A stretch of DNA of 64,000 bases from Spirosoma sordidisoli (GTDB lineage Bacteria; Bacteroidota; Bacteroidia; Cytophagales; Spirosomataceae): contig NZ_SBLB01000002.1 of assembly GCF_004138325.1 (NCBI RefSeq), forward strand, positions 372,001 through 436,000. Direction: 5' to 3'. The notes under the pieces are model-generated. The model was not told where the DNA came from, searched no databases, and saw nothing but the letters and a program-made list of their open reading frames with translations. This document shows positions 52,686-61,567 of this stretch, piece after piece. Position numbers and translations under genes: made by a program. Position 1 is the stretch's first letter; every line of letters starts with the position of its first letter.

Positions 52686-54164
52686 ATGATGCCGGTTGTT
52701 GCTCCCCTCGACGTTACCGAAAAGAAGAATGTGATCCGGGTTCTCCTGGTTGAAGATGATGAGGATGATTACATGCTGACCAAGGCCCTGGTTTCGGCCC
52801 GGGAAAATGCAAACATCAAACTCGACTGGGTAGAAAGTTATGACCGGGCACTGTTAGCTATAGAAGCCAATGAGCATGATGTGTATCTGGTCGATTACCG
52901 ATTGGGCCATCATACGGGCATTGATCTCATCCAGGAAGCCTTTCGCGCCGGCTGCCGTGCCCCCATGATTCTGCTTACCGGGCAGGATGACCTGACGGTC
53001 GATCAGTCGGCTCTTGAGCTGGGTGCGGCCGATTACCTGGTAAAGGGACGCATCGACGCTCAGTTGTTGGGGCGTAGTATTCGATACGCCCTTCGCCAGG
53101 CCAGCGTTCTGGCCGAAGTAGCCCAGAAAGAAAACAAATACCGGTCGTTATTCGAACGGTCTATCGATGCCATCTTCGTGGCAAACAATGAGTTGCGCTT
53201 CCGGGATGCGAACCCGTCGGTAGAACGACTGCTGGGGTACAGCCGTGACGAACTGCGGCTGCTCAATCCCGCGCGGCTCTTTGCCGACCTGAACCACCTG
53301 CGCGAGCTGCGATTCAACGTTCGGGAGCATGGCCAGATCAAAGATTATGAAACAACCCTCATCAACCGAAACGGTCGTAAGCGCATCTGCCTGATTTCGG
53401 TCTGGGCGGTAGAAGATGTGGTTGGCAAACCCGAGTGGTATCAGGGTATAGTACGCGATATCACCGAGCAGAAGCGGGCGCAGCAGGATCTCATCCTGGC
53501 AGAAAAGCTTACCATGACGGGTAAGATTGCCCGGAGCATTGCCCACGAAGTTCGCAACCCGCTGACCAACCTGAGCCTGGCTCTGGAGCAGCTCAAAGAT
53601 GAACTGGATACCGACAATGAGTACGTAACTATGTTCACCGATATCATCGGGCGTAACGTTGATCGGATTGGCCAGTTGATTACCGAGATGCTCAACTCCT
53701 CCAAACCCCGCGAGCTGGACCGTAAAAAGCAGGACTTCAACGCCGTTGTCAAAGCCACACTGCAGCTCATTGCCGACCGGATCAAGCTGAAACGGATGCG
53801 TCTGGAGGTATCGCTCGCCCCCGATGATTGCACAGCCCTGCTCGACCGGGATCAGGTAAAAACGGCGCTGCTCAACATACTCGTCAACGCCGTAGAGGCC
53901 ATGGAAGAAGGCAAAGGTATTCTGTCCATCAAAACGAGTTGTATTGAAGACAACTGGGTTTGTGTGGAAGTGGCCGATAACGGGGGAGGCATCAGCGATG
54001 CTGACCGGCAGCGGCTCTTCGATCCGTTCTTTACGGGAAAGTCGGGCGGCATGGGGCTGGGCCTGACCGCTACGCAGAACATCATCAACAGTCACAAAGG
54101 CACCATAGAGGTAGATAGCCAGGTAGGGCAGGGAACCACCTTCCGACTGCTCTTCCCGAAGTAA
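52686..54164 (+). CDS. Receiver-PAS-histidine kinase (NtrB-like)
   Basis: 492 residues. N-terminal receiver (~res 18-135) with the acidic EDDEDDY and phospho-acceptor in DVYLVDYRLGHHTGIDLI. PAS domain (~res 150-265) with DAIFVANNELRFRDANPSVE and WYQGIVRDITEQKRAQQDL. HisKA H box IARSIAHEVRNPLTNLSLAL (~res 285), N box NILVNAVEAM, G1 DNGGGISDADR, G2 GMGLGLTATQ. The HEVRNPLTNL box belongs to NtrB-type kinases. It has no transmembrane segment, so it is cytoplasmic. Likely partner for the NtrC-type regulator at 49431 and the receiver just before it. Confidence 0.93.
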   Translation: MMPVVAPLDVTEKKNVIRVLLVEDDEDDYMLTKALVSARENANIKLDWVESYDRALLAIEANEHDVYLVDYRLGHHTGIDLIQEAFRAGCRAPMILLTGQDDLTVDQSALELGAADYLVKGRIDAQLLGRSIRYALRQASVLAEVAQKENKYRSLFERSIDAIFVANNELRFRDANPSVERLLGYSRDELRLLNPARLFADLNHLRELRFNVREHGQIKDYETTLINRNGRKRICLISVWAVEDVVGKPEWYQGIVRDITEQKRAQQDLILAEKLTMTGKIARSIAHEVRNPLTNLSLALEQLKDELDTDNEYVTMFTDIIGRNVDRIGQLITEMLNSSKPRELDRKKQDFNAVVKATLQLIADRIKLKRMRLEVSLAPDDCTALLDRDQVKTALLNILVNAVEAMEEGKGILSIKTSCIEDNWVCVEVADNGGGISDADRQRLFDPFFTGKSGGMGLGLTATQNIINSHKGTIEVDSQVGQGTTFRLLFPK

Positions 54165-54665
54165 ACCGTCGGCAAACCGTTCTGAAGTAGATACTGATCT
54201 CTTCAACAGAAGCCGCCCGTCAATTCCCCCGGGCGGAGTCGGCTTGTGGCAGTAACCCAGCGATGATACTCGCGCCCGGTCCGGGGTATTCAGGCGATGA
54301 TCTAATACTACAGTGTGCTATTCCCATTTGGGATACCAGTTGCGGTTCGACTGAGTCGGTGGGGGCTACCAACAACCTGGGAGGAGAGGGTGACGTGACT
54401 TAATCACGTTATAGCTGACTACAACCAATCCTGCCCCTTTATCAGCGAAGACGAAGGGGGGCGAGCCATGCTTAGTTATTGATTCTTGATGCGTTGGCGG
54501 GAGTGGGGTAGTGAAAACAGGGCCGGTGGTCTGTTACCAACCGATCGTTTAGCCGTAGACACAGAAAAAGGCCACTTCTCAGTTGGCCTCAGATCTGGTA
54601 TTTTCCTCGTGTTCGTTGTGCGGAAAAAACTGTTTATGAGACGAAAGGTCAATTAACCGAAATTA
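54165..54665. other. 501-bp intergenic region between convergent genes
   Basis: I see no gene. It holds a terminator for the minus-strand gene (54564-54589) and a smaller hairpin CCGCCCG / CGGGCGG (54213-54236) after the kinase stop, which has no U tract. Confidence 0.5.
54564..54589 (-). terminator. Terminator of the exported-protein gene
   Basis: Stem AGGCCA (54569-54574) / TGGCCT (54584-54589). On the minus strand the stem runs into TTTTTC. Short but well formed. Confidence 0.6.
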
Positions 54666-55382
54666 TTATTTGAAGTCAGATAACTCTCCTCCCATTTGGC
54701 TCATGCTCATTGGCTTACGCTTGGCATCTAGCCTGAATAAAGTATCTGATAACGCTTTTGCCGTTAAACTCGTTGCCGTGAGTTGAATCTTCCAGCCGCG
54801 TTCATCCAGCATAAATTGCAGGGGAGTACCCGGCAGTTTACTGACCGAATTAAAAAGGGTACCCAACGTAATATCAATTGCTCTGGTGATAACGGCCTCC
54901 GGCAATGTCTGATTCGAACCTCCTTTAAGTGCTACTTTTTCGGCCGGTAGATTAAGCCAGGTTGTCTTTTGAAGTACTCGATCAACCGTGTAGAACTCCA
55001 TGCCCTGAAGAGCCTGCTCCGCTAAAAGCTGTTTTTCCTCCTCGTGAGTCATAAACAGGGCAATACTATCGAGCATCCTGTTGATGGGTTTGGTGGACTC
55101 GGTATATAGATAAGCCCCCTTATCATTACGGATATAAATATCTTTCATGATGTCAGTTGAATCGAATTTATTGACTCGCCAAATTTCGATCCGCAGGGCA
55201 TTCCCCTTTTTGTACACAATCGTTTGAGTAGGAAAGAGGGGAGGGCCACCAGGTTCTGCCTGGGTAATCGTATCCGCTTTATAGCTGATTACTCCTTCCA
55301 GGAAGGGCCTTTGAGCCAACAGGCTGGACAAAAGGCAGAGAACAAGCAGGCAACTAAGGACGATACGTTTTACAAAATTCAT
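54666..55382 (-). CDS. Exported hypothetical protein, GLPGLI/DUF4412-like
   Basis: 238 residues with a signal peptide (MNFVKRIVLSCLLVLCLLSS ending LLAQ). The mature start EGVISYKADTI and the pattern of successive strands (TIVYKKGNALRIEIWR, AYLYTESTKPINRM, MEFYTVDRVLQKTTWLNLPA) resemble GLPGLI or DUF4412 periplasmic proteins, whose role is unknown. It ends MSMSQMGGELSDFK. The assignment is from general pattern only. Confidence 0.6.
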   Translation of the reverse strand: MNFVKRIVLSCLLVLCLLSSLLAQRPFLEGVISYKADTITQAEPGGPPLFPTQTIVYKKGNALRIEIWRVNKFDSTDIMKDIYIRNDKGAYLYTESTKPINRMLDSIALFMTHEEEKQLLAEQALQGMEFYTVDRVLQKTTWLNLPAEKVALKGGSNQTLPEAVITRAIDITLGTLFNSVSKLPGTPLQFMLDERGWKIQLTATSLTAKALSDTLFRLDAKRKPMSMSQMGGELSDFK

Positions 55383-55434
55383 GATCTGTTACTCGCTGGC
55401 TAAAAGAACTTATGGTAGAAGATTACACGGAGAG

Positions 55435-55803
55435 TTACCTGCAGGCGGTTTCTGAGATAGCGGTGATTGTTATAAAAGAAGGCGGGTGACAAAGAACATA
55501 TGCCTTTTGAGGATAGCCTCCTTCCCGATATTGAAAGTAAAAGGTAGAATCGTTTTGAGTTAATACCGCGCCAGACGACCCCTTAAAAGTAAGGCTGTCA
55601 AGATTCGCTACCACACAATTCGGACGTAAACCATATAATGAACTTCGCCACTCTTGGCCAATAGGCGTGCCATCTACGATTTGAATCACTACCCCCTCGC
55701 AATAGCTGGTAATGTAACGGCCTCTAACGCATAACTGATTAACAGAGGAAGGGTCATGACAACTTAGTAAGGCAAGTAATGTGACACTGGCTACGATTCG
55801 CAT
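55435..55803 (-). CDS. Small hypothetical lipoprotein
   Basis: 122 residues with a lipobox (ASVTLLALLSC, Cys-15). The body has four further cysteines (QLCVRG, SYCEGV, PNCVV, VLCHPP) and one near the end (TACR), suggesting disulfides in the periplasm or outside. I do not recognise a family. It precedes the exported protein gene on the same strand by 52 bp and could share its transcript. Confidence 0.6.
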   Translation of the reverse strand: MRIVASVTLLALLSCHDPSSVNQLCVRGRYITSYCEGVVIQIVDGTPIGQEWRSSLYGLRPNCVVANLDSLTFKGSSGAVLTQNDSTFYFQYREGGYPQKAYVLCHPPSFITITAISETACR

Positions 55804-56657
55804 AAGCTACGTTTTAGACGTAGACCTGAAGATGTAGTCGAGAGTTGGAAACATGCTTTTTTATTAATGAATGATCAAACATTCTTGTAAATGTAGTAAC
55901 CAATTCCCAAAGTTGATACACTGTATATACACTAAATGGGAGCTACTCTGGGTTGGGCGAACAGTCGACTCAGCAGCGCCTTACTAAACCCTTTAAAGGT
56001 TGTTTGGGAAAGAGTGATTAAGACGCTAAAGCCATGAGGGCACCGGATCTTAAACCCCCACCCCCCTTAAGAGCTTGTTTGGGGAAGGAATTGATGTGAA
56101 TTCCACTAGCCTGAGGGGCTACCGTTTCACCCCCCAGCCCCCTAAAGGGGGAGCCCATTCGGCGAAGCTAACTCCCCCTTTAGGGGGCTGGGGGGTGAAA
56201 CGGTAGCCATTCGGGCCGACTAGCGTCCACAAGTATCTTTCCTAAACTCAGGGGCCAGGTGTAATCTGACATCCCTAAACAGGCTCTTAATGGTCAACTC
56301 GACAAACTAAGGCACACCGTTTTCGCCAGCGCCCTTGCTGACGGAGGGGCGGCAAATGGTTCTGCGCCGTTAAAACCAGTCCGGAATCACCCGCATGGCG
56401 CACCTGAGTGATGCCAGTATGCCTTCTGGACAGGTGGGTTTTCTGCTGATAAACATTGGGTAATTTAATACACACTGACCCGGCAGAATATACACAGTTA
56501 CTATATCCCTGATACTGTCTGGAGCGAAAAATGAGTTAATCTATATTTTGTAAACTACTGACCTTTAATAGTTTGTATTGCTCTATTAAGCCTGAAGACC
56601 GGCTGGTTCATGTCGTGGCATGATATAGGCATTCTGTTCTGTGAAAAGGTAACTAAC
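55804..56657. other. 854-bp gene-poor region containing a composite repeat
   Basis: No gene is seen. The left part holds CCCTTTAAAGG-type short palindromes. The middle is the composite inverted-repeat element (56067-56290). The right part is ordinary AT-rich sequence before a small plus-strand gene. Confidence 0.6.
56067..56290. repeat. Composite nested inverted-repeat element (MITE-like)
   Basis: 224 bp with 19-bp terminal inverted repeats, TTAAGAGCTTGTTTGGGGA (56067-56085) and TCCCTAAACAGGCTCTTAA (56272-56290), two mismatches. Nested inside is a perfect 37-bp inverted repeat (56117-56153 / 56172-56208) beginning GGCTACCGTTTCACCCCCC and containing the palindrome CCCCCTAAAGGGGG, with an 18-bp spacer. 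No coding capacity. Similar GC-rich palindromes are common in Bacteroidota intergenic DNA. Confidence 0.75.
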
Positions 56658-56873
56658 ATGATGTGGACCGCTACTCACTTCCCAGCCGCAATGCGCTCGC
56701 TTAACCCCGGTACCCGGGCGAAAGCTATTGAGATTGCCAACCAGCTTTTGGAACAGGGACAGCTGGATAAACAACAGGTTATTCTGACCAGTGTGAGCGA
56801 GGCCCGTCGTCTGGCCCGCCGGCTGCACAGTGATAACGATTCACTGGTGCAGGGCACTCATTCATTCGTTTAG
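56658..56873 (+). CDS. YdaT-like small stress-associated protein
   Basis: 71 residues from the ATG at 56658, preceded by GAAAAGG at a good spacing; an ATG at 56610 would add 16 residues. The start MMWTATHFPAAMRSLNPGTR and KAIEIANQLLEQG follow the pattern W-T-x4-P-x-x-M-x-x-L-x-P-x-x-R-x-K-A-I-E-I-A-N seen at the start of YdaT and related general-stress proteins. The C-terminal half (SVSEARRLARRLHSDND) is charged. It is cytoplasmic, function unknown. It lies beside other stress-type genes. Confidence 0.65.
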   Translation: MMWTATHFPAAMRSLNPGTRAKAIEIANQLLEQGQLDKQQVILTSVSEARRLARRLHSDNDSLVQGTHSFV

Positions 56874-56903
56874 CGACCCTAACCTCAATATAGTCATTGC
56901 GTT

Positions 56904-57314
56904 ATGATCTGGAAGAAGAACATCTACGACACCCTTACTGGCTGTGCTACCCTCTGTGATTCATTTGCAACCGAATGCTCACGGCATGAAGACATTGAAA
57001 ACTGGTACCGGAGCATTTTCCTGAATCTTGATTGCGCCGACATGTGCCGTCAGCTGGCCATGCTTTACGTGCGCGGTTCAGAAAATACTCGTCTGCTGGC
57101 CAGCGCCTGCATTGAGGTTTGTGAGAAATGCGCCCAGGAAGTACTCCAGTTTGAAAACGATCGCTGCCAGCAGGTGTACGCCATGTGTCAGCAAACGATT
57201 CACTGCTGCGTGAGCATACTGGAGATGAGCGGCCAGACCAGTGCGGTACATCCGGCCACAACCCCCATGTCGCTCTTCTACGGAATCGACCTGCGCGAAA
57301 CATTATATAACTAA
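56904..57314 (+). CDS. Four-helix-bundle copper-binding protein (DUF326)
   Basis: 136 residues with about eleven cysteines in helical spacing: GCATLCDSFATEC, LDCADMCRQLAML, ACIEVCEKCAQEV, RCQQVYAMCQQTIHCC. This is the DUF326/Csp-like pattern, where cysteines line a four-helix bundle and bind many Cu(I) ions. No Tat or Sec signal, so it is a cytosolic-type protein. It follows the YdaT-like gene by 30 bp. Copper storage is known for the family; here it is inferred. Confidence 0.85.
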   Translation: MIWKKNIYDTLTGCATLCDSFATECSRHEDIENWYRSIFLNLDCADMCRQLAMLYVRGSENTRLLASACIEVCEKCAQEVLQFENDRCQQVYAMCQQTIHCCVSILEMSGQTSAVHPATTPMSLFYGIDLRETLYN

Positions 57315-57410
57315 TTCGAGTCATATAGGGTAGATAGCAGGCGCTTTACCCGTCAACGCCGGACTCTGAGGAGCCGACGACGCTACCTGATATGACAACC
57401 TATTCGCGTT

Positions 57411-57914
57411 ATGGAAACGAAACCACAGAAAAACGATCAACTGGAGAAAGTACGTAAGATGGTTGGCAACATTCGGATTGCCATGATGACAACCGTCGAT
57501 GAAGAAGGTCATCTGCAAAGTAGGCCAATGGCTGTTTTACAAATGGATGAAGACGGCACACTCTGGTTCTTTACCCAAAAAACGTCGCCCAAAGTAGATC
57601 AGATCGAGCAGCACGACAAGCAGGTCAACATTGCCTTTGCCGACGTTAGTGATGCCGATTACGTATCTATCTCGGGTACAGCCGAAGAGCTTCACGACCA
57701 GGCCAAGATCGACGAGCTCTGGAATCCGCAGGCTAAAGCCTGGTTTCCCAACGGCAAAGACGATCCGAATCTGACGCTGCTCAAGGTGCATACCCGTATG
57801 GCCGAGTATTGGGATTCTAACGACAGCACCATGGTCCGGCTGTTTCAGCAAGCCTCGGCTGCGCTGACGGGAACGACACCCAAAATGGGCGAAAACGAAA
57901 AAGTATACAATTAA
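57411..57914 (+). CDS. Pyridoxamine 5'-phosphate oxidase-like general stress protein
   Basis: 167 residues with the split-barrel flavin fold of general stress protein 26: IRIAMMTTVDEEGHLQSRPM (~res 21-40), DGTLWFFTQKTSPKVDQI and VNIAFADVSDADYVSISGTA (~res 74-93). The C-terminal WNPQAKAWFPNGKDDPNLTL is characteristic. Such proteins bind FMN or FAD but have no known PNPOx activity. It belongs with the YdaT-like and DUF326 genes in a likely stress group. Confidence 0.9.
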   Translation: METKPQKNDQLEKVRKMVGNIRIAMMTTVDEEGHLQSRPMAVLQMDEDGTLWFFTQKTSPKVDQIEQHDKQVNIAFADVSDADYVSISGTAEELHDQAKIDELWNPQAKAWFPNGKDDPNLTLLKVHTRMAEYWDSNDSTMVRLFQQASAALTGTTPKMGENEKVYN

Positions 57915-57920
57915 CAGTAA

Positions 57921-57980
57921 CAAAGCGAGCCGAACGGCTGGCCGAAGCAACTGCTTCAGTCGGTCGTTCGGCTCGCTTTG
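57921..57980 (+). terminator. Terminator after the stress protein gene
   Basis: 16-bp arms CAAAGCGAGCCGAACG (57921-57936) / CGTTCGGCTCGCTTTG (57965-57980), with an inner GAAGCA / TGCTTC helix. Between two plus-strand genes. Confidence 0.75.
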
Positions 57981-57996
57981 TGTTACTACCAGGAAG

Positions 57997-58722
57997 ATGA
58001 TCGTTACTCAGACTGACGAAGGTTGGCGAATTATTAACCAGCAGGCGCACGGGCTGCTGGCTGTACAGGCGGCTATGCACTGGCAGGACGCGAAACGCCC
58101 CATCTATTGGGTAGAGACCCTTATTGCCCTGACTGAGCACGACGACGGGCAGGACCCCTGGCAGGGCCGTAACCACCTGACCACGGCTGGCGCCCCTCTC
58201 CATTTTCAAATTCTCCAGTACTCGGTAGACCAGTGTCGGAGTATGATCCAGATTGGCCTGCAGAAGAGCCGCTGGAATGCCCTGATGCTGTCGATGCATA
58301 CGTCTTTCCTGTACGAACCCAAACGGGGGACGGATGCTGCCCTGGACGAGTTCCTGGACCAGCAGGTTGATAACCAGAAAAAGTGGCGCAGGCAGTGCGG
58401 AGCCAGTAAAGACGAAGCCCGGTATGCCTACGATTTTGTGCAGTGGTGCGATGCGCTGTCGCTGGTGCTTTGTCTGGATCAGGTGCCGCCCGAAGGCCGA
58501 CGTTTAGAGGTAAGCGTAGGCCCCGATGGCGTATCGTATTACATCTCACAGCGCCCCGACGAATCGCTTTGCCTCGATCCCTGGCCCTTCGATCAGCCGG
58601 AGCTAACGGTACACGTCGAAACCTTCCCGCTGAAGCAACTGGTATTCAGCTCGGACGAAGAGCTGTACAACGCTATTCAGGATGCGCCCGTGGCAGTGAA
58701 AACCTGGACGTTCAGGCAGTAA
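57997..58722 (+). CDS. DUF3891-family protein
   Basis: 241 residues starting MIVTQTDEGWRIINQQAHGL, typical of DUF3891, with LIALTEHDDGQDPWQG, LMLSMHTSFLYEP and DFVQWCDALSLVLCL following at the family's positions. Histidine and aspartate in TEHDDG resemble HD-type metal sites. Cytoplasmic, function unknown. It stands alone after a terminator. Confidence 0.82.
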   Translation: MIVTQTDEGWRIINQQAHGLLAVQAAMHWQDAKRPIYWVETLIALTEHDDGQDPWQGRNHLTTAGAPLHFQILQYSVDQCRSMIQIGLQKSRWNALMLSMHTSFLYEPKRGTDAALDEFLDQQVDNQKKWRRQCGASKDEARYAYDFVQWCDALSLVLCLDQVPPEGRRLEVSVGPDGVSYYISQRPDESLCLDPWPFDQPELTVHVETFPLKQLVFSSDEELYNAIQDAPVAVKTWTFRQ

Positions 58723-58837
58723 TCGACCAATGCAGAGCGAGTCTGTCGTTTAAAGAGGACGTAAATCTGATATTTACCGGCCGATGCCTTAACTTGGGAA
58801 CGCTATTCCTAAGTCACACTTTTACGTTCGTTCAATA

Positions 58838-60205
58838 ATGCAAACGGTCACGATAAACCGCCGTCGTTTCCTGCAGGGTACGTCAGCGTCGCTTGCTCTT
58901 ACTACACTGGGTGCCAATAGCCTGGCTTTCTCGACCCCTCCCAAAACGTACCGCGTAGGCCTGATCGGCACGGGCTGGTACGGTAAAAGCGATTTGTTCC
59001 GGCTAATCCAGGTCGCCCCGGTCGAGGTGGTGTCACTGTGCGACGTTGATAAAAATCAGCTTTCTCAGGCCGCAAAACTTGTCAGTCAGCGTCAGAAATC
59101 GGGACAGACACCCCGGCAGTATGAAGATTATCGGAAGATGCTGGCCGAAAACAAACTCGACATCGTTCTGATCGGCTCGCCTGACCACTGGCACGCGCTT
59201 CAGGCTATCGAAGCCATGAAGTCAGGGGCACACGTCTACGTGCAGAAACCCATCAGCGTGGATGTGCTGGAAGGGGAGGCTATGGTAGCCGCTGCGCGGA
59301 AATACAACCGGGTTGTACAGGTAGGCACCCAGCGCCGGAGTACCCCCCACCTAATCGATGCCAAGAAAAACGTAGTCGATGCGGGGTTGCTGGGAAAGAT
59401 ATCGCACGTGGAAATGTGCTGCTATTACCACATGAAGGCCAACGGGAACCCGCCGGTAGTGCCTGTCCCGGATTTCCTTAACTATGACCTGTGGACGGGC
59501 CCGGCTCCCCTTCGTCCGTACGATGGCCTGCCGCACATTCGCTGGTGGCGCACGTTCATGGAATACGGCAACGGTATCATGGGCGATATGTGCGTACATA
59601 TGTTCGATGCCGTTCGCTGGATGCTGGGTCTGGGCTGGCCCAATAAGATCAGCTCAACCGGAGGCATCTATGTGCAGACAGAAGGTAAGTCGAACATTGC
59701 CGACACGCAAACGGCCGTTTTTGAGTATGACAACCTGAACTGTGTGTGGCAGCACCGGTCCTGGGGAACGCCCGCCAATCCTGACTATCCATGGGCGTTT
59801 ACGCTCTACGGCGAAAAAGGTACGCTTATGGCCAGCACAATGAGCTACGACTTTGTGCCGCAGGGGAAAGAAGGGCCGGCCAAAATTCATAAAGACGTTG
59901 TGTTCGAGAAAGAAAAGTATCCGGAAGACCTTACCGAAGAGCGTATTGAACTGAACGCGGCCCCGGCTACCCGGCAACACATGCTTAATTTCCTGGAAGC
60001 GATCGAGACGAACGGCCGCCCCGTAGCCAACATTGACGAGGCTCATATATCGACCGCCAGCTGTATACTGGCCAACATCTCCATGAAGATCGGCCGACCG
60101 GTGGTATACGATCCTAAAAAGCACGTTGTCGTGGGCGACAAGGAGGCTACCGCCCTGCTGAAACGACCCTACCGGCAGCCCTGGAAACACCCGTATCAAA
60201 GCTAG
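58838..60205 (+). CDS. Gfo/Idh/MocA-family oxidoreductase with Tat signal
   Basis: 455 residues. Twin-arginine signal NRRRFLQGTSASLALTTLGA (residues 6-25). Rossmann NAD site VGLIGTGWYGKSDLF (~res 41-55), VVSLCDVDKNQLSQAAKLVS and the catalytic lysine in HVYVQKPISVDVLEGEAM (~res 140). The C-terminal domain has MGDMCVHMFDAVRWMLGL, a family feature. It would oxidise or epimerise a sugar or sugar derivative in the periplasm using a bound NAD(P). Similar exported enzymes act on glycan fragments; the substrate is unknown. Confidence 0.9.
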   Translation: MQTVTINRRRFLQGTSASLALTTLGANSLAFSTPPKTYRVGLIGTGWYGKSDLFRLIQVAPVEVVSLCDVDKNQLSQAAKLVSQRQKSGQTPRQYEDYRKMLAENKLDIVLIGSPDHWHALQAIEAMKSGAHVYVQKPISVDVLEGEAMVAAARKYNRVVQVGTQRRSTPHLIDAKKNVVDAGLLGKISHVEMCCYYHMKANGNPPVVPVPDFLNYDLWTGPAPLRPYDGLPHIRWWRTFMEYGNGIMGDMCVHMFDAVRWMLGLGWPNKISSTGGIYVQTEGKSNIADTQTAVFEYDNLNCVWQHRSWGTPANPDYPWAFTLYGEKGTLMASTMSYDFVPQGKEGPAKIHKDVVFEKEKYPEDLTEERIELNAAPATRQHMLNFLEAIETNGRPVANIDEAHISTASCILANISMKIGRPVVYDPKKHVVVGDKEATALLKRPYRQPWKHPYQS

Positions 60206-60358
60206 TTATAACACGTTCGAGTCGATGGCCAGGGCCTGCAGAACAGCCAGGTCACATCAGCAAAAACACCGTTTATAAAATATTCAGCCCATTTTTTGAC
60301 GGTTCAGCCCGAAAAGCGTCTAAATAGACAGGTTCTTCCACTACGCCTGTCTGTTTAG

Positions 60359-61513
60359 ATGACTTCCTCTGCCCCTAAAAAAACATTTGTTGGTACGTTA
60401 CGAGACCTACTGGCTCAGCAGGTTCCTGTTCTCCTCCGCTGGCTTGGCTTCAGACTACTGTCCCGCTCCGAAACCTACTCATTTCTGGCTAAGTACGTGG
60501 TTTCCGAGCAGGCGGGTAATCAGCTGAAGCTACGGAATGTATACGATGCCCTTGAGCCCGATAAACTCATTTTCGCCGAAACCGTAGCGACCAGCGAAAC
60601 CAGCTTCGTCTGGGACTACCATTGCCCGAATAGCAAAGCCGTTGTGTTGCCTCTCGGCAGTGTCAGAACCCAGGGGCGGGTACTCTGTACCGATTTCGAT
60701 GACCTGCGGGGTGTGGTCAAAGCGGCCCTGTTTCCGACCAGGCGAAAAACCGTCCGGGCTAAGGTGCTGATCGCGCCCTGGAGCCACCAGCTCGACGGGG
60801 TTCGCTATGGAGGGTATTACGATTTCATGATGCTGGTAGGGGCCAAGCTTTGCCGGATCAGGGAAACCATACCGGATCAGGTACTGGCCAATGCGGTGGT
60901 GGCTTACCCGCTGTTCAACACATCGTACGAACGGGAGCTGCTGACCCTGCTCGGGTTTCGACCGGATCAGATTATCGACAGCCGCCATACCGAAGTGATC
61001 GCCGACCGCTGTATTCTGGCTAACAACGGCGACTGGTCTTACCCCAACTCAGCCTCCATTCAGGCGTTGAAGAACCACGTTGAAAAAGCGGTATCGGCTA
61101 ATGTCCAGCAACCCGAACGGATCTATATCCGCCGGGCGGGTCGCCGTCGGGTCAGCAACGAAGCGGAGCTGATAGCGTTGCTGAACGACTACCAGTTTAT
61201 CATCATCAACGATGAGCCCCGAACCATAGCCGAACAGGTTGCGATCTATTCGAACGCGTCGTTCATCCTGGGCCCACACGGGGCCTCGTTTACGAACCTG
61301 ATCTGGTGCAAGCCAGGAACCGCTCTCTTCGAGCTGTTTTCGCCCAAGTACGTGGTCGATTATTTCCTCTACCTGTCTGCCTGGGCAGGACTGCGGTACG
61401 CGGCTACGTATTCTGGTGCGCTGGACGACGATCGCGATCTCGAAGCTGACGTTCACGTATCTATACCGGCCTTACGAGCCGCCCTTGATCAGCTGTTCGA
61501 GCCAGCTTACTAA
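60359..61513 (+). CDS. Glycosyltransferase family 61-like protein
   Basis: 384 residues. The DUF563/GT61 C-terminal core is clear: PERIYIRRAGRRRVSNEAEL (~res 257-276), DEPRTIAEQVAIYSNASFI (~res 284) and LGPHGASFTNLIWCKPGTAL (~res 303-322). No signal peptide, so it is cytoplasmic. It would add a sugar in polysaccharide or glycoprotein synthesis. It stands alone, with no other glycan-synthesis gene beside it. Confidence 0.88.
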   Translation: MTSSAPKKTFVGTLRDLLAQQVPVLLRWLGFRLLSRSETYSFLAKYVVSEQAGNQLKLRNVYDALEPDKLIFAETVATSETSFVWDYHCPNSKAVVLPLGSVRTQGRVLCTDFDDLRGVVKAALFPTRRKTVRAKVLIAPWSHQLDGVRYGGYYDFMMLVGAKLCRIRETIPDQVLANAVVAYPLFNTSYERELLTLLGFRPDQIIDSRHTEVIADRCILANNGDWSYPNSASIQALKNHVEKAVSANVQQPERIYIRRAGRRRVSNEAELIALLNDYQFIIINDEPRTIAEQVAIYSNASFILGPHGASFTNLIWCKPGTALFELFSPKYVVDYFLYLSAWAGLRYAATYSGALDDDRDLEADVHVSIPALRAALDQLFEPAY

Positions 61514-61514
61514 G

Positions 61515-61545
61515 AAAAAAGCGGACCGTCTGGTCCGCTTTTTTT
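61515..61545. terminator. Classical bidirectional terminator
   Basis: GCGGACC (61521-61527) / GGTCCGC (61532-61538) with loop GTCT, flanked by A6 on the left and T7 on the right. It serves the converging glycosyltransferase and glgX genes. Confidence 0.9.
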
Positions 61546-61567
61546 GTGTGAAGATGATCACGCCTGG

